Assembly (NCBI RefSeq): GCF_000966975.1
Contig: NZ_JZWV01000053.1
Location: 1-31,574, forward strand
Reading direction: 5' to 3'
Source: Streptomyces katrae
GTDB taxonomy: Bacteria > Actinomycetota > Actinomycetes > Streptomycetales > Streptomycetaceae
DNA length: 31,574 nucleotides
Each line of letters starts with the position of its first letter. The first letter of the stretch is position 1. The notes under the pieces were generated by a model, which worked only from the letters and a program-made list of their open reading frames with translations, was not told the origin of the DNA and searched no databases. A program made the position numbers and the translations under genes. Shown piece by piece: positions 7,477 through 15,490 of the stretch.

Positions 7477-9966
7477 GTGACCGCTGCCGATCAGGTCCCG
7501 GACGAGCGCACGCGCGAGCAGCTCCGCGAGGACGCCGTGGAGGCCGCCCTGGACAAGCTGGACCTCGACGCCAAGACCCGGCTGCTCGCCGGCCAGGACA
7601 TGTGGTCCCTGCCAGCCCTCGCGGAGATCGGGCTGGGCTCCCTGGTCATGTCCGACGGGCCCATCGGCGTCCGGGGCGTGCGCTGGACCGCCGACGACCC
7701 CTCGGTCGCCCTGCCCTCCCCGACCGCGCTCGCCGCCTCCTGGGACCCGGCCCTGGCCCGCCGGGCCGGCCGGCTGCTGGCCCAGGAGGCCCGCCGCAAG
7801 GGCGTCCACGTCCTCCTCGCCCCCACCGTCAACCTCCACCGCTCCCCGCTCGGCGGCCGCCACTTCGAGTGCTACTCCGAGGACCCGTACCTGACCGGAG
7901 CCATCGGCACCGGATACGTCCGGGGCGTCCAGGACGGCGGCGTCGGCACCACCGTCAAGCACTTCACCGGCAACGACGCCGAGACCGAGCGCTTCACCGT
8001 CGACTGCGCCATCGGCGCGCGCCCGCTGCGCGAGCTCTACCTGGCGCCCTTCGAGGCCATCGTCAAGGACGCCCGCCCCTGGGGCGTGATGACCGCCTAC
8101 AACCGGGTCAACGGGACCACCATGACCGAGCACGCACAACTGGTGAACGGGGTGCTGCGCGGCGAGTGGGGCTTCGACGGCTACAACGTCTCCGACTGGA
8201 TGGCCGCCCGCTCCACCACCGGCTGCCTCGACGGCGGCCTCGACGTGGCCATGCCCGGTCCGACGACCGTCTACGGGCCCGCCCTCGCCGCCGCCGTCCG
8301 TGCCGGGGAGGCCGACGGGGCCGCCGTCGACGGGGCCGTGCGCAACGTCCTGCGCCTCGCCGCCCGCGCGGGCCTCCTCGAAGGCGCCCCCGCCGCCGTC
8401 ACTTCCCTCCCCGCGCCGCTCGACGGGCAGGCCCTGGCCCGCGAGCTGGCCGCCCGCGGGTCCGTCCTCGTACGCAACGAGGCCGGCGCCCTGCCACTGG
8501 ACCGCACCGCCGGCCGCACGGTCGCGCTGATCGGCGCCGCCGCCCGCGACGCCCGCGTCCTGGGCGGCGGCAGCGCCACCGTCTTCCCCGAACGGGTGGT
8601 CTCCCCCCTCGACGGACTCACCGCCGCACTGCCCGAGGGCGCCCTGACCTACGCCGTCGGCGCCGACCCGAGCGAGGAACCCGCCCCCGCCGGGCAGGGG
8701 TTCGAGCTGCGCGCCGTCTGCCGCGACGCCTCCGGGGCGGTCCTCGGCGAGGGCGGCCTGCCGAGCGGGCAGGTCCAGTGGATCGGCGAGGACCTGCCCG
8801 AGGGGGTCTCGTACGAGACGATGGCGAGCATCGAGGTCACCGGGACGTTCCTGCCGCGCGAGAGCGGCGAGCACGTCTTCGGCACCCGCGGGCTCGGCGC
8901 CTTCAGCCTGGCCGTCGGCGGGCGCACCCTGTGGGAGGGCGTCCAGGAGATGGGTGCGGAGGCCGACCCCTTCGAAGCCTTCTTCGGCGCCCCCAGCGAG
9001 CGCGCCCGGGCCGTCCTGACCGCCGGCGAGCCCGTAGAGGTCTCGCTGACCTACCAGGTCCCCGACATGAGCGCGATGCCGCTCAAGGCCGTCATGTTCT
9101 CCCTGCTGCACCTCGGCCCGCGCCGCGACCCCGACGAGCTGATCGCCGAGGCCGTACGGGCCGCCCGCGCCGCCGACACCGCCGTCGTGGTCGTCGCCAC
9201 CACCGAGCGGGTGGAGTCCGAGGGCTTCGACCGCACCGACCTCGCACTGCCGGGCCGCCAGGACGACCTGGTGCGGGCCGTCGCCGCCGCCAACCCGAAC
9301 ACCGTGGTCGTCGTCAACGCCGGCTCCCCGGTGGAGCTCCCCTGGCGCGAGGACGTCGCCGCCGTCCTGCTGACCTGGTTCCCCGGGCAGGAGGGCGGGG
9401 CCGCGCTGGCCGACGTGCTCCTCGGCGAGGCCGAGCCCGGCGGCCGCCTGCCCACCACCTGGCCCGCCTCCCTCGCCGACGCGCCCGTCACCGAGGTGGC
9501 ACCGAAGGAGGGGCGGCTGGAGTACCGCGAGGGGCTGCTCATCGGCTACCGCGCCTACGAGGCCCACGCGGTGACCCCCGCCTACCCCTTCGGGCACGGC
9601 CTCGGCTACACCGAGTGGGCCTACGAGTCCCTGGAGGCCACCGCCGAGTCCGTCCGGGTCCGGCTCACCAACACCGGCGGCCGGCCCGGCCGCGAGGTCG
9701 TCCAGGTCTACCTGGCTCCCTCCGCCACTGCGCCCGACAGCGCGCGGAGCGCGACCGTCGAGCGCCCGGCGAGCTGGCTGGCCGGGTTCGCGTCCGTCGA
9801 GGCCGCGCCCGGCGAGAGCGTCGAGGTGGAGATCGCGCTGCCCGCCCGGGCCTTCGAGATCTGGGACGAGGAGGCCTACGGCTGGCGCCGGATCGCCGGC
9901 ACCTACGAGGTCCGCGCGAGCCGCTCGCACGCCGACACCCGGCTGACGGCCACCGTCGAGGTGTAG
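7477..9966 (+). CDS. Glycoside hydrolase family 3 (beta-glucosidase-like)
   Basis: An 829-residue GH3 enzyme that removes non-reducing-end sugars with retention. The N-terminal barrel shows SLVMSDGPIGVRG, HVLLAPTVNLHRSPLGGRHFECYSEDP, VKHFTGNDAETER and the nucleophile motif GFDGYNVSDW with Asp240. The alpha/beta second domain follows, interrupted at about residues 400-510 by a PA14-like insertion, then a C-terminal fibronectin-like domain (about 700-829). The start is GTG 7477 because GAGGAGG at 7463-7469 is ideally spaced. No signal peptide is present, so the enzyme is likely cytoplasmic and acts on imported oligosaccharides or glycosides. The exact sugar is not evident. tetR is divergent. 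Confidence 0.92.
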   Translation: MTAADQVPDERTREQLREDAVEAALDKLDLDAKTRLLAGQDMWSLPALAEIGLGSLVMSDGPIGVRGVRWTADDPSVALPSPTALAASWDPALARRAGRLLAQEARRKGVHVLLAPTVNLHRSPLGGRHFECYSEDPYLTGAIGTGYVRGVQDGGVGTTVKHFTGNDAETERFTVDCAIGARPLRELYLAPFEAIVKDARPWGVMTAYNRVNGTTMTEHAQLVNGVLRGEWGFDGYNVSDWMAARSTTGCLDGGLDVAMPGPTTVYGPALAAAVRAGEADGAAVDGAVRNVLRLAARAGLLEGAPAAVTSLPAPLDGQALARELAARGSVLVRNEAGALPLDRTAGRTVALIGAAARDARVLGGGSATVFPERVVSPLDGLTAALPEGALTYAVGADPSEEPAPAGQGFELRAVCRDASGAVLGEGGLPSGQVQWIGEDLPEGVSYETMASIEVTGTFLPRESGEHVFGTRGLGAFSLAVGGRTLWEGVQEMGAEADPFEAFFGAPSERARAVLTAGEPVEVSLTYQVPDMSAMPLKAVMFSLLHLGPRRDPDELIAEAVRAARAADTAVVVVATTERVESEGFDRTDLALPGRQDDLVRAVAAANPNTVVVVNAGSPVELPWREDVAAVLLTWFPGQEGGAALADVLLGEAEPGGRLPTTWPASLADAPVTEVAPKEGRLEYREGLLIGYRAYEAHAVTPAYPFGHGLGYTEWAYESLEATAESVRVRLTNTGGRPGREVVQVYLAPSATAPDSARSATVERPASWLAGFASVEAAPGESVEVEIALPARAFEIWDEEAYGWRRIAGTYEVRASRSHADTRLTATVEV

Positions 9967-9986
9967 GGGGGCCCACGACACGCCGG

Positions 9987-10067
9987 GGCGGGGGATTGGC
10001 CGGAAATCACCCCCGCCGCGGTGGAAGGACCGGGCCGGGGGCAGCCCCTGACAGCAGCCCCCGGCCC
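9987..10067. terminator. Tandem hairpins between GH3 and the SGNH gene
   Basis: GGCGGGGG (9987-9994) pairs with CCCCCGCC (10010-10017). A stronger hairpin pairs GGGCCGGGGGC (10032-10042) with GCCCCCGGCCC (10057-10067). They lie between convergent genes and probably act in both directions. Confidence 0.65.
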
Positions 10068-10092
10068 CCGGCCCTCTTCCGCACCCGCGCCG

Positions 10093-10992
10093 TCAACGCG
10101 GCGGTTCGGCCGCCGTCACCTGCCGGTGGGCCAGTTCCGCCAGCCGCGCCTGCCCGTCCCTGCCGGGGTGGAACCAGTCCCAGCGGCTCAGTTGCTCCGC
10201 CCCGAACGGGTACTGGAAGACGGCCCCGCCGTCGTAGCGGCACAGCTCGTCCTTCGCGCAGACCTGGCGCAGCACCTCGTTGTACTCGACCACGCGCGCC
10301 CGTACCTTCTCCCGCCGGGCCGTCGCCCCCGCGTCGATGGAGAGCGGCTCGGCCAGCATCGACTGGCAGATCCCCAGCTTCCAGATCTGCCGGACCATCG
10401 GGCTGTCCTTGCCCTGGTTCCACAGTCGTTGGAGGTCCGGCACGGAGGACACGTACACCTGCGAGTCCGGCGAGGCGGCCCGCAGCACCTTCAACGCCTG
10501 TTCGAACTCGGCCCGGAAGTCCGCCACCGAGGTCATCGACGAAGCTGTGGGCCGGCAGGCGTCGTTGGAGCCCACCATCACCGTGACCAGGCCCGGCTTG
10601 TGCTGCGCGGCCTCGGCCAGCTGCCCCGGCAGGTCCGCCATGCGCGAGCCGGTCACCGCGTAGTTCCAGCTGCGCGCGGGCGCCTCCGCCCCGCCCAGCA
10701 GCCGGGCGGCCAGTGAGTTGACGGCGGGGTCGCTGCCGGTGGCCCAGGAGACCTCCGGGCAGTCGGCCAGCACCGAACAGGCGTCGAAACCGCGGGTGAT
10801 GGAGTCCCCGACGGCGGCGACGGACACCGGGGCCGGGTTCCAGCGCGGTCTCGCCTGCGCCCCGCCCCCGCCCCCCTTCGAGGGCGGCCCCCCGTCGTCA
10901 CAGCCCGTCACCGTCGCGGCCAGTACGGCCACCGCCACGCCCGCGCCGGTGACGGTCCGGCGTACGCGGCGGCGCGCGGCGGTGGTGCGCAT
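10093..10992 (-). CDS. SGNH/GDSL-family hydrolase, predicted lipoprotein
   Basis: A 299-residue secreted esterase/lipase-like protein. A charged N-terminus and hydrophobic stretch lead to a lipobox ending VTGC at Cys31, so the mature protein should be lipid-anchored outside the cell, followed by a Gly-rich linker. The SGNH blocks are present: GDSIT with Ser64, the block III motif GSND with Asn143, and DWFHPG with Asp272 and His275. Six further cysteines (72, 78, 146, 209, 245, 251) could form three disulfides, as in known Streptomyces SGNH esterases. GGGAGGG lies upstream of the ATG. The gene is monocistronic and divergent from DUF3145. The substrate is unknown. Confidence 0.9.
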   Translation of the reverse strand: MRTTAARRRVRRTVTGAGVAVAVLAATVTGCDDGGPPSKGGGGGAQARPRWNPAPVSVAAVGDSITRGFDACSVLADCPEVSWATGSDPAVNSLAARLLGGAEAPARSWNYAVTGSRMADLPGQLAEAAQHKPGLVTVMVGSNDACRPTASSMTSVADFRAEFEQALKVLRAASPDSQVYVSSVPDLQRLWNQGKDSPMVRQIWKLGICQSMLAEPLSIDAGATARREKVRARVVEYNEVLRQVCAKDELCRYDGGAVFQYPFGAEQLSRWDWFHPGRDGQARLAELAHRQVTAAEPPR

Positions 10993-11154
10993 CGGGTGGT
11001 CCCTCCCTCGTCGCCCCGCGTACTTCCGAGGGCGTCCTGCTGAGTGAATGCTCTGTGTTTACGGGCTTCGGAGCGACCGTACGTCACACCATGACCCCTG
11101 GCGCACGGTAGCTTTTTCCCGTGGCGTTTCGGCCGCAGGTGCCGCTACGCAATG

Positions 11155-11215
11155 TCCAATATTTTCCGTTACATTACATCACGTCACATACTGTCCGTTT
11201 TCTGGAGTTTATTCC
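11155..11215 (+). promoter_or_regulatory. AT-rich promoter region upstream of DUF3145
   Basis: This stretch is far more AT-rich than its surroundings. TTCCGT (11164-11169) and CATACT (11187-11192), 17 bases apart, are a possible -35/-10 pair that would give a leader of about 44 bases with the GGAGG site at 11233-11237. ACAT is repeated several times (CATTACATCACGTCACAT). The assignment is tentative. Confidence 0.35.
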
Positions 11216-11242
11216 CGACCTCGTCCCACACTGGAGGTCCCG

Positions 11243-11737
11243 GTGACGACACGTGGAGTTCTGTACGTGCATTCCGCACCGCGCGCGCTCTGCCCGCATG
11301 TGGAATGGGCTGTAGCGGGCGTGCTCGGGGTGCGGGTGAACCTCGACTGGATCCGGCAGCCGGCCTCCCCCGGCACCTGGAGAGCCGAGTTCTCCTGGCA
11401 GGCCGAGGCGGGTACCGCCTCGAAACTCGCCTCCGCCCTGCGCGGCTGGCACCTGCTCCGCTTCGAGGTGACCGCCGAACCCTGCCCGACCGCCGAGGGC
11501 GAGCGCTACAGCTCCACCCCGGACCTCGGCATCTTCCACGCCGTCACCGGCATGCACGGGGACATCCTGGTCCCCGAGGACCGGCTGCGCGCCGCCCTGG
11601 CCCGCTCCGCCCGCGGCGAGACCGACCTGGAGGCGGAGATCGCCAAGCTCCTCGGCAAGCCCTGGGACGACGAACTGGAGCCCTTCCGCTACGCCGGAGA
11701 GGGCGCCCCCGTCCGCTGGCTCCACCAGGTGGTCTGA
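11243..11737 (+). CDS. DUF3145 domain protein
   Basis: A 164-residue protein of the actinobacterial DUF3145 family, recognised from its opening TTRGVLYVHSAPRALCPHVEWAVAGVLG and the overall length. The function is unknown. It has no signal peptide or membrane segment. It ends in WLHQVV after a conserved acidic segment containing KPWDDELEPFRYAGEG. The GTG at 11243 is chosen because GGAGG at 11233-11237 precedes it. Its neighbour across a strong terminator is the fab operon, an arrangement I recall as conserved in Streptomyces, though no functional tie to fatty-acid synthesis is shown. Confidence 0.85.
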   Translation: MTTRGVLYVHSAPRALCPHVEWAVAGVLGVRVNLDWIRQPASPGTWRAEFSWQAEAGTASKLASALRGWHLLRFEVTAEPCPTAEGERYSSTPDLGIFHAVTGMHGDILVPEDRLRAALARSARGETDLEAEIAKLLGKPWDDELEPFRYAGEGAPVRWLHQVV

Positions 11738-11749
11738 GTACGCGTACGC

Positions 11750-11788
11750 GGAGGGCCCCCTCCCGGCAGTGCCGGGAGGGGGCCCTCC
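11750..11788. terminator. Strong bidirectional terminator between DUF3145 and fabF
   Basis: GGAGGGCCCCCTCCCGGC (11750-11767) and its exact complement (11771-11788) form an 18-bp perfect stem with a 3-base loop. On the plus strand TT follows. It closes both the DUF3145 gene and the minus-strand fab operon. Confidence 0.85.
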
Positions 11789-11810
11789 TTCGTGGTACGG
11801 GTCGTTACCC

Positions 11811-13076
11811 TCAGACCGTGCGGAACGCCAGGGAGACGTTGTGGCCGCCGAAGCCGAAGGAGTTGTTGATCGCGGCGATCGGACCCTCGACGGGCAGCTT
11901 GCGGGCCTCGCCGCGCACGATGTCCGCGTCGACCTCGTCGTCCAGGTCGTCGACGTTGATCGTCGGCGGGGCGATCCGGTGGTACAGCGCCAGCACGGTC
12001 GCCACCGTCTCGATGCCGCCCGCGCCGCCCAGCAGGTGACCGGTCATCGACTTGGTCGCGGAGATCGCGACGTGGTCGAGGTCGTCACCCAGGACCTTGC
12101 GCAGCGCCTTCAGCTCGGCCGTGTCACCCTGCGGGGTGGACGTGGCGTGCGCGTTGAGGTGGACCAGCTCGGACGGGTCGAGCTCGGTGTTGTCGAGCAG
12201 GTTCTGCAGGGCGGCCGCGACACCGCGGCCCGTCGGCTCCGGCTGCGCGATGTGGTGGCTGTCCGCGGACAGGCCCTGGCCCAGCACCTCGCAGTAGACG
12301 CGGGCGCCGCGCTTGGCGGCGTGCTCGGCGGACTCCAGGACCACGACACCGGCGCCCTCGCCGAGGACGAAGCCGTCACGGGCCTTGTCGTACGGGCGGG
12401 AGGCCGTGGTCGGGCTCTCGTTGTTCTTGGACATCGCCATCATGTTGGCGAACGCCGCGATCGGCAGCGGGTGGATCGCCGCCTCGGTACCGCCGGCGAC
12501 GACCACGTCGGCACGGCCGGTGCGGATCATCTCGACGGCGTAGCCGATGGCCTCGGCGCCGGACGCGCACGCGCTGACCGGGGTGTGGACACCGGCGCGG
12601 GCGTTGACTTCCAGGCCGACGTTGGCCGAGGGGCCGTTCGGCATGAGCATGGGGACGGTGTGCGGGGAGACCCGGCGCACACCCTTTTCCTTCAGTACGT
12701 CGTACTGGTCGAGCAGGGTGGTGACACCGCCGATACCGGAGGCGATCACGGTACCCAGACGCTCGGGGACGATCGTCTCGTCCTCGCCCGCCGGAGCGGT
12801 GTAACCCGCGTCGGCCCAGGCCTCACGGGCCGCGATGAGGGCGAACTGCGCCGAGCGGTCGAGCTTGCGGGCCAGCGGGCGGGGGAGTACCTCACCCGGG
12901 TCCACGGCGGCCTGAGCGGCGATGCGGACCGGCAGTTCGGCGAAGCGCTCGCCCTCCAGGGGCGAGACGCCGGACCGGCCGGCGAGCAGACCTTCCCAGG
13001 TCGAAGCGCTGTCGCCACCCAGCGGAGTGGTTGCGCCGATACCGGTGACGACCACGGTGCGATTGGTCGGGCTCAC
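11811..13076 (-). CDS. fabF: Beta-ketoacyl-ACP synthase II (FabF)
   Basis: A 421-residue condensing enzyme that elongates acyl-ACP with malonyl-ACP in type II fatty-acid synthesis. The Cys-His-His triad is seen at Cys170 (TPVSACASGAEAIG), His310 (NAHATSTPQGD) and His347 (ATKSMTGHLLGGAGG), with Lys342, and the C-terminus is NNSFGFGGHN. The GTG at 13076 fits the family start VVVTGIGATTPLGGD; a GGAG lies 12 bases upstream. It is the last gene of the fabD-fabH-acpP-fabF operon and ends at a strong terminator. FabF is the usual target of platensimycin/thiolactomycin-type inhibitors. Confidence 0.96.
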   Translation of the reverse strand: MSPTNRTVVVTGIGATTPLGGDSASTWEGLLAGRSGVSPLEGERFAELPVRIAAQAAVDPGEVLPRPLARKLDRSAQFALIAAREAWADAGYTAPAGEDETIVPERLGTVIASGIGGVTTLLDQYDVLKEKGVRRVSPHTVPMLMPNGPSANVGLEVNARAGVHTPVSACASGAEAIGYAVEMIRTGRADVVVAGGTEAAIHPLPIAAFANMMAMSKNNESPTTASRPYDKARDGFVLGEGAGVVVLESAEHAAKRGARVYCEVLGQGLSADSHHIAQPEPTGRGVAAALQNLLDNTELDPSELVHLNAHATSTPQGDTAELKALRKVLGDDLDHVAISATKSMTGHLLGGAGGIETVATVLALYHRIAPPTINVDDLDDEVDADIVRGEARKLPVEGPIAAINNSFGFGGHNVSLAFRTV

Positions 13077-13155
13077 AGGAATTCTTTCTCCACGTCTAAG
13101 GGGGTGCTGAATTGTCACGGCGCCACCGCCGGGTGGCGACAAACGCTCGTCAGGC

Positions 13156-13404
13156 TCAGGCCTGGTGCTTCAGGATGTAGGCGGCGGCGTCGCCGACCGT
13201 CTTGAGGTTCTTGACGTCCTCGTCGGGGATCTTGACGTCGAAGCGCTCTTCGGCGGCGACGACGACCTCGACCATGGACAGCGAGTCGACGTCCAGGTCG
13301 TCGGTGAAGGACTTGTCGATCTCGACGTCCTCGACCGGGATGCCCGCGATCTCGTTGACGATCTCCGCGAGACCCTCGACGATTTCTTCCTGCGTGGCGG
13401 CCAT
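13156..13404 (-). CDS. acpP: Acyl carrier protein of fatty-acid synthesis (AcpP)
   Basis: An 82-residue acidic carrier protein. Its phosphopantetheine attachment site is Ser41 in DLDVDSLSMVE, the primary-metabolism form of the DSL motif. It carries growing acyl chains between FabD, FabH, FabF and the reductases. AAGGAG is placed six bases before the ATG. It lies 57 bases after fabH and 79 before fabF in the operon. Context makes it the fatty-acid ACP and not a polyketide ACP. Confidence 0.96.
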   Translation of the reverse strand: MAATQEEIVEGLAEIVNEIAGIPVEDVEIDKSFTDDLDVDSLSMVEVVVAAEERFDVKIPDEDVKNLKTVGDAAAYILKHQA

Positions 13405-13419
13405 GTGGCGCTCCTTCTG

Positions 13420-13432
13420 TAGCTAGCTAGCT
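13420..13432. repeat. TAGC microrepeat in the acpP leader
   Basis: TAGCTAGCTAGCT is a self-complementary tetranucleotide repeat just upstream of the acpP ribosome site. It puts TAG stops in all three plus frames and two of the three minus frames. CTAG is normally a scarce tetramer in Streptomyces. Confidence 0.6.
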
Positions 13433-13462
13433 GGTGGTTCAGGTCCGGGAGTGATCCGGGCC

Positions 13463-14467
13463 CTAGGGGAGGGTAACGACCGTCGCGGCGTAGACGAGCC
13501 CCGCCCCGAAGCCGATGACGAGCGCGGTGTCGCCGCTCTTCGCCGCTCCGGTCGCCAGGAGCCGCTCCATGGCGAGCGGGATCGAGGCGGCCGACGTGTT
13601 GCCGGTGGTTTCCACGTCACGGGCGACCGTGACGTGCTCCGGCAGCTTGAGAGTCTTCACCATCGAGTCGATGATCCGCATGTTGGCCTGGTGCGGAATG
13701 AAGACGTCCAGGTCATCCGGGGTGATCCCGGCGGCGTCGAGCGCCTGCTGGGCCACCTTGGCCATCTCGAAGACGGCCCAGCGGAAGACCGCCTGACCCT
13801 CCTGGGTGATGGCCGGGAACTTCTCGGCGCTGTCCGTGCTGCGGAACTCGTCCCACGGCACGGTCTGCTTGATGGTCTCGGACTTGTCGCCCTCCGAACC
13901 CCACACCGTGGGGCCGATGGCCGGCTCGTCCGAGGGGCCGACGACCACGGCGCCCGCGCCGTCGCCGAACAGGAAGGCCGTCGCCCGGTCCTCCAGGTCC
14001 GTCAGGTCCGACAGCCGCTCGACCCCGATGACCAGGACGTACTCGGCGGAACCTTCCACCACCATGCCCTTGGCCAGGGTCAGGCCGTAGCCGAAGCCGG
14101 CACAGCCCGCGGAGATGTCGAAGGCGGCGGGCTTGACCGCGCCGATCCGGTGCGCGATCTCGGTCGCGACGGCCGGGGTCTGCTTGAAGTGCGAGACCGT
14201 CGAGACGATCACGGCACCGATCTGCTCGGGGGAGATCCCGGCGTCGGCGAGCGCCTTGCCGGAGGCCTCCACCGACATCGCGGCGACGGTCTCCTGGGGC
14301 GAGGCCCAGTGCCGGGTCGCGATGCCGGAACGGGAGCGGATCCACTCGTCCGAGGAGTCGATCTTCTCGAGGATGACCTCGTTGGGCACCACACGGGTCG
14401 GGCGGTAGCCGCCGACGCCGAGGATGCGGGCGTACGGGGAGCCCTTGGCCGGCTTGATCTTGGACAT
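13463..14467 (-). CDS. fabH: Beta-ketoacyl-ACP synthase III (FabH)
   Basis: A 334-residue initiating condensing enzyme. It joins an acyl-CoA primer to malonyl-ACP; in Streptomyces it accepts isobutyryl- and other branched primers, giving iso/anteiso fatty acids. The Cys-His-Asn triad is Cys122 (ISAGCAGFGYGL), His259 (FIPHQANMRI) and Asn290 (ETTGNTSAASI). The glycine-rich C-terminus VIGFGAGLVYAATVV is intact. It starts at ATG 14467, 19 bases after fabD, and lies before acpP in the operon. Confidence 0.96.
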   Translation of the reverse strand: MSKIKPAKGSPYARILGVGGYRPTRVVPNEVILEKIDSSDEWIRSRSGIATRHWASPQETVAAMSVEASGKALADAGISPEQIGAVIVSTVSHFKQTPAVATEIAHRIGAVKPAAFDISAGCAGFGYGLTLAKGMVVEGSAEYVLVIGVERLSDLTDLEDRATAFLFGDGAGAVVVGPSDEPAIGPTVWGSEGDKSETIKQTVPWDEFRSTDSAEKFPAITQEGQAVFRWAVFEMAKVAQQALDAAGITPDDLDVFIPHQANMRIIDSMVKTLKLPEHVTVARDVETTGNTSAASIPLAMERLLATGAAKSGDTALVIGFGAGLVYAATVVTLP

Positions 14468-14486
14468 GCTGTGTGGGCTCCTACTC

Positions 14487-15407
14487 TCAGGCCGTCAGCT
14501 CGGCGATGAGCTTCGCGGCCTTGTCGAGGTCGTCCGGCGTCTTCAGCGCCACGTTCGGCACGCCCTTGAGCGCGCGCTTGGCCAGACCCGTGAGGGTGCC
14601 GCCGGGGCTCAGCTCGACGATCCCGGTGACGCCCAGCTCGGAGAAGGTCTCCATGCACAGGTCCCAGCGCACCGGGTTCGCGACCTGGCCGACCAGGCGG
14701 GCGACGACATCGGCGCCCGACTCGACCACGAGTCCGTCCCTGTTGGACACGTACTTCAGCGCCGGGTCGGCCGGGGTGAGGGCCTGGGCGGCCTCCGCCA
14801 GCGTGGCGACGGCGGGCGCCATGTGGTGCGTGTGGAAGGCGCCCGCGACCTTGAGGGCGACGACCTTCATCGCACCCTCGGGCTTCTCGGCGATCAGGGC
14901 CTCGATCTGCTCCGCGGTGCCGGCGGCCACGATCTGGCCCGCACCGTTGATGTTGGCCGGGGTCAGCCCCAGCTTCTCCAGGTGTGCGACGACCACGTCC
15001 TGGTCACCGCCCAGGACCGCGGCCATGCCCGTCTTCGTGACGGCGGCGGCCTCGGCCATGGCCAGCCCACGGGTGCGGACGAACGACAGCGCGTCGCCCT
15101 CGCCCAGCACACCCGCGTACGCGGCGGCGGTGATCTCACCGACGCTGTGGCCGGCGACGGCGCCGAAGGCCGTGGTGTTCAGTGCGGAGGCGGACAGCAG
15201 GCCGGCCGCGACGAGCAGGGGCTGGGCCACCGCCGTGTCGCGGATCTCGTCCTCGTCGGCCTTGGTGCCGTAGTGGACGAGGTCCAGCCCGATGGCGTCG
15301 GACCACCCCGCGACGCGTTCGGCCGCGCCGGGGAGTTCGAGCCAGGGAGTCAGGAAGCCGGGCGTCTGAGCGCCTTGGCCGGGAGCGACGAGTACGAGCA
15401 CCCTCAC
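14487..15407 (-). CDS. fabD: Malonyl-CoA:ACP acyltransferase (FabD)
   Basis: A 306-residue acyltransferase that moves malonyl from CoA to ACP. The Ser-His dyad is Ser88 in GHSVGE and His192 in AGAFHTHHM, with Arg113 for malonyl binding. In Streptomyces the same enzyme also charges type II polyketide ACPs. The GTG at 15407 gives the usual start VLVLVAPGQGAQTPG; its ribosome site is weak (AAGAGAGAG). It is the first gene of the fab operon and lies 83 bases downstream of fasR, so its own promoter is likely in that gap. Confidence 0.95.
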   Translation of the reverse strand: MRVLVLVAPGQGAQTPGFLTPWLELPGAAERVAGWSDAIGLDLVHYGTKADEDEIRDTAVAQPLLVAAGLLSASALNTTAFGAVAGHSVGEITAAAYAGVLGEGDALSFVRTRGLAMAEAAAVTKTGMAAVLGGDQDVVVAHLEKLGLTPANINGAGQIVAAGTAEQIEALIAEKPEGAMKVVALKVAGAFHTHHMAPAVATLAEAAQALTPADPALKYVSNRDGLVVESGADVVARLVGQVANPVRWDLCMETFSELGVTGIVELSPGGTLTGLAKRALKGVPNVALKTPDDLDKAAKLIAELTA

Positions 15408-15459
15408 ACTCTCTCTTGTGGGCGGTCTCCGCCGCCCGTGGGGACAGGGACGAAGAACC

Positions 15460-15484
15460 GTCGGGGTAATTGTTGATGTCCGAC
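15460..15484. promoter_or_regulatory. Candidate FasR operator upstream of fabD
   Basis: GTCGG (15460-15464) and CCGAC (15480-15484) are an inverted repeat with a 15-base AT-rich spacer, in the gap between fasR and fabD. FasR of S. coelicolor is known to bind and activate the fabDHPF promoter; that this repeat is its site is inferred from position and symmetry. Confidence 0.35.
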
Positions 15485-15490
15485 AAAAGT

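Noticed and set aside
7414..9981. 855-codon minus-strand frame opposite the GH3 gene
   Set aside because: It mirrors the GH3 frame and has low-complexity composition without recognisable motifs; the plus strand has a full GH3 enzyme with a ribosome site.
7434..10586. 1050-codon plus-strand frame running through GH3 and the SGNH gene
   Set aside because: Its Arg/Pro/Gly-rich composition marks a shifted frame; it crosses two terminators and a gene on the other strand.
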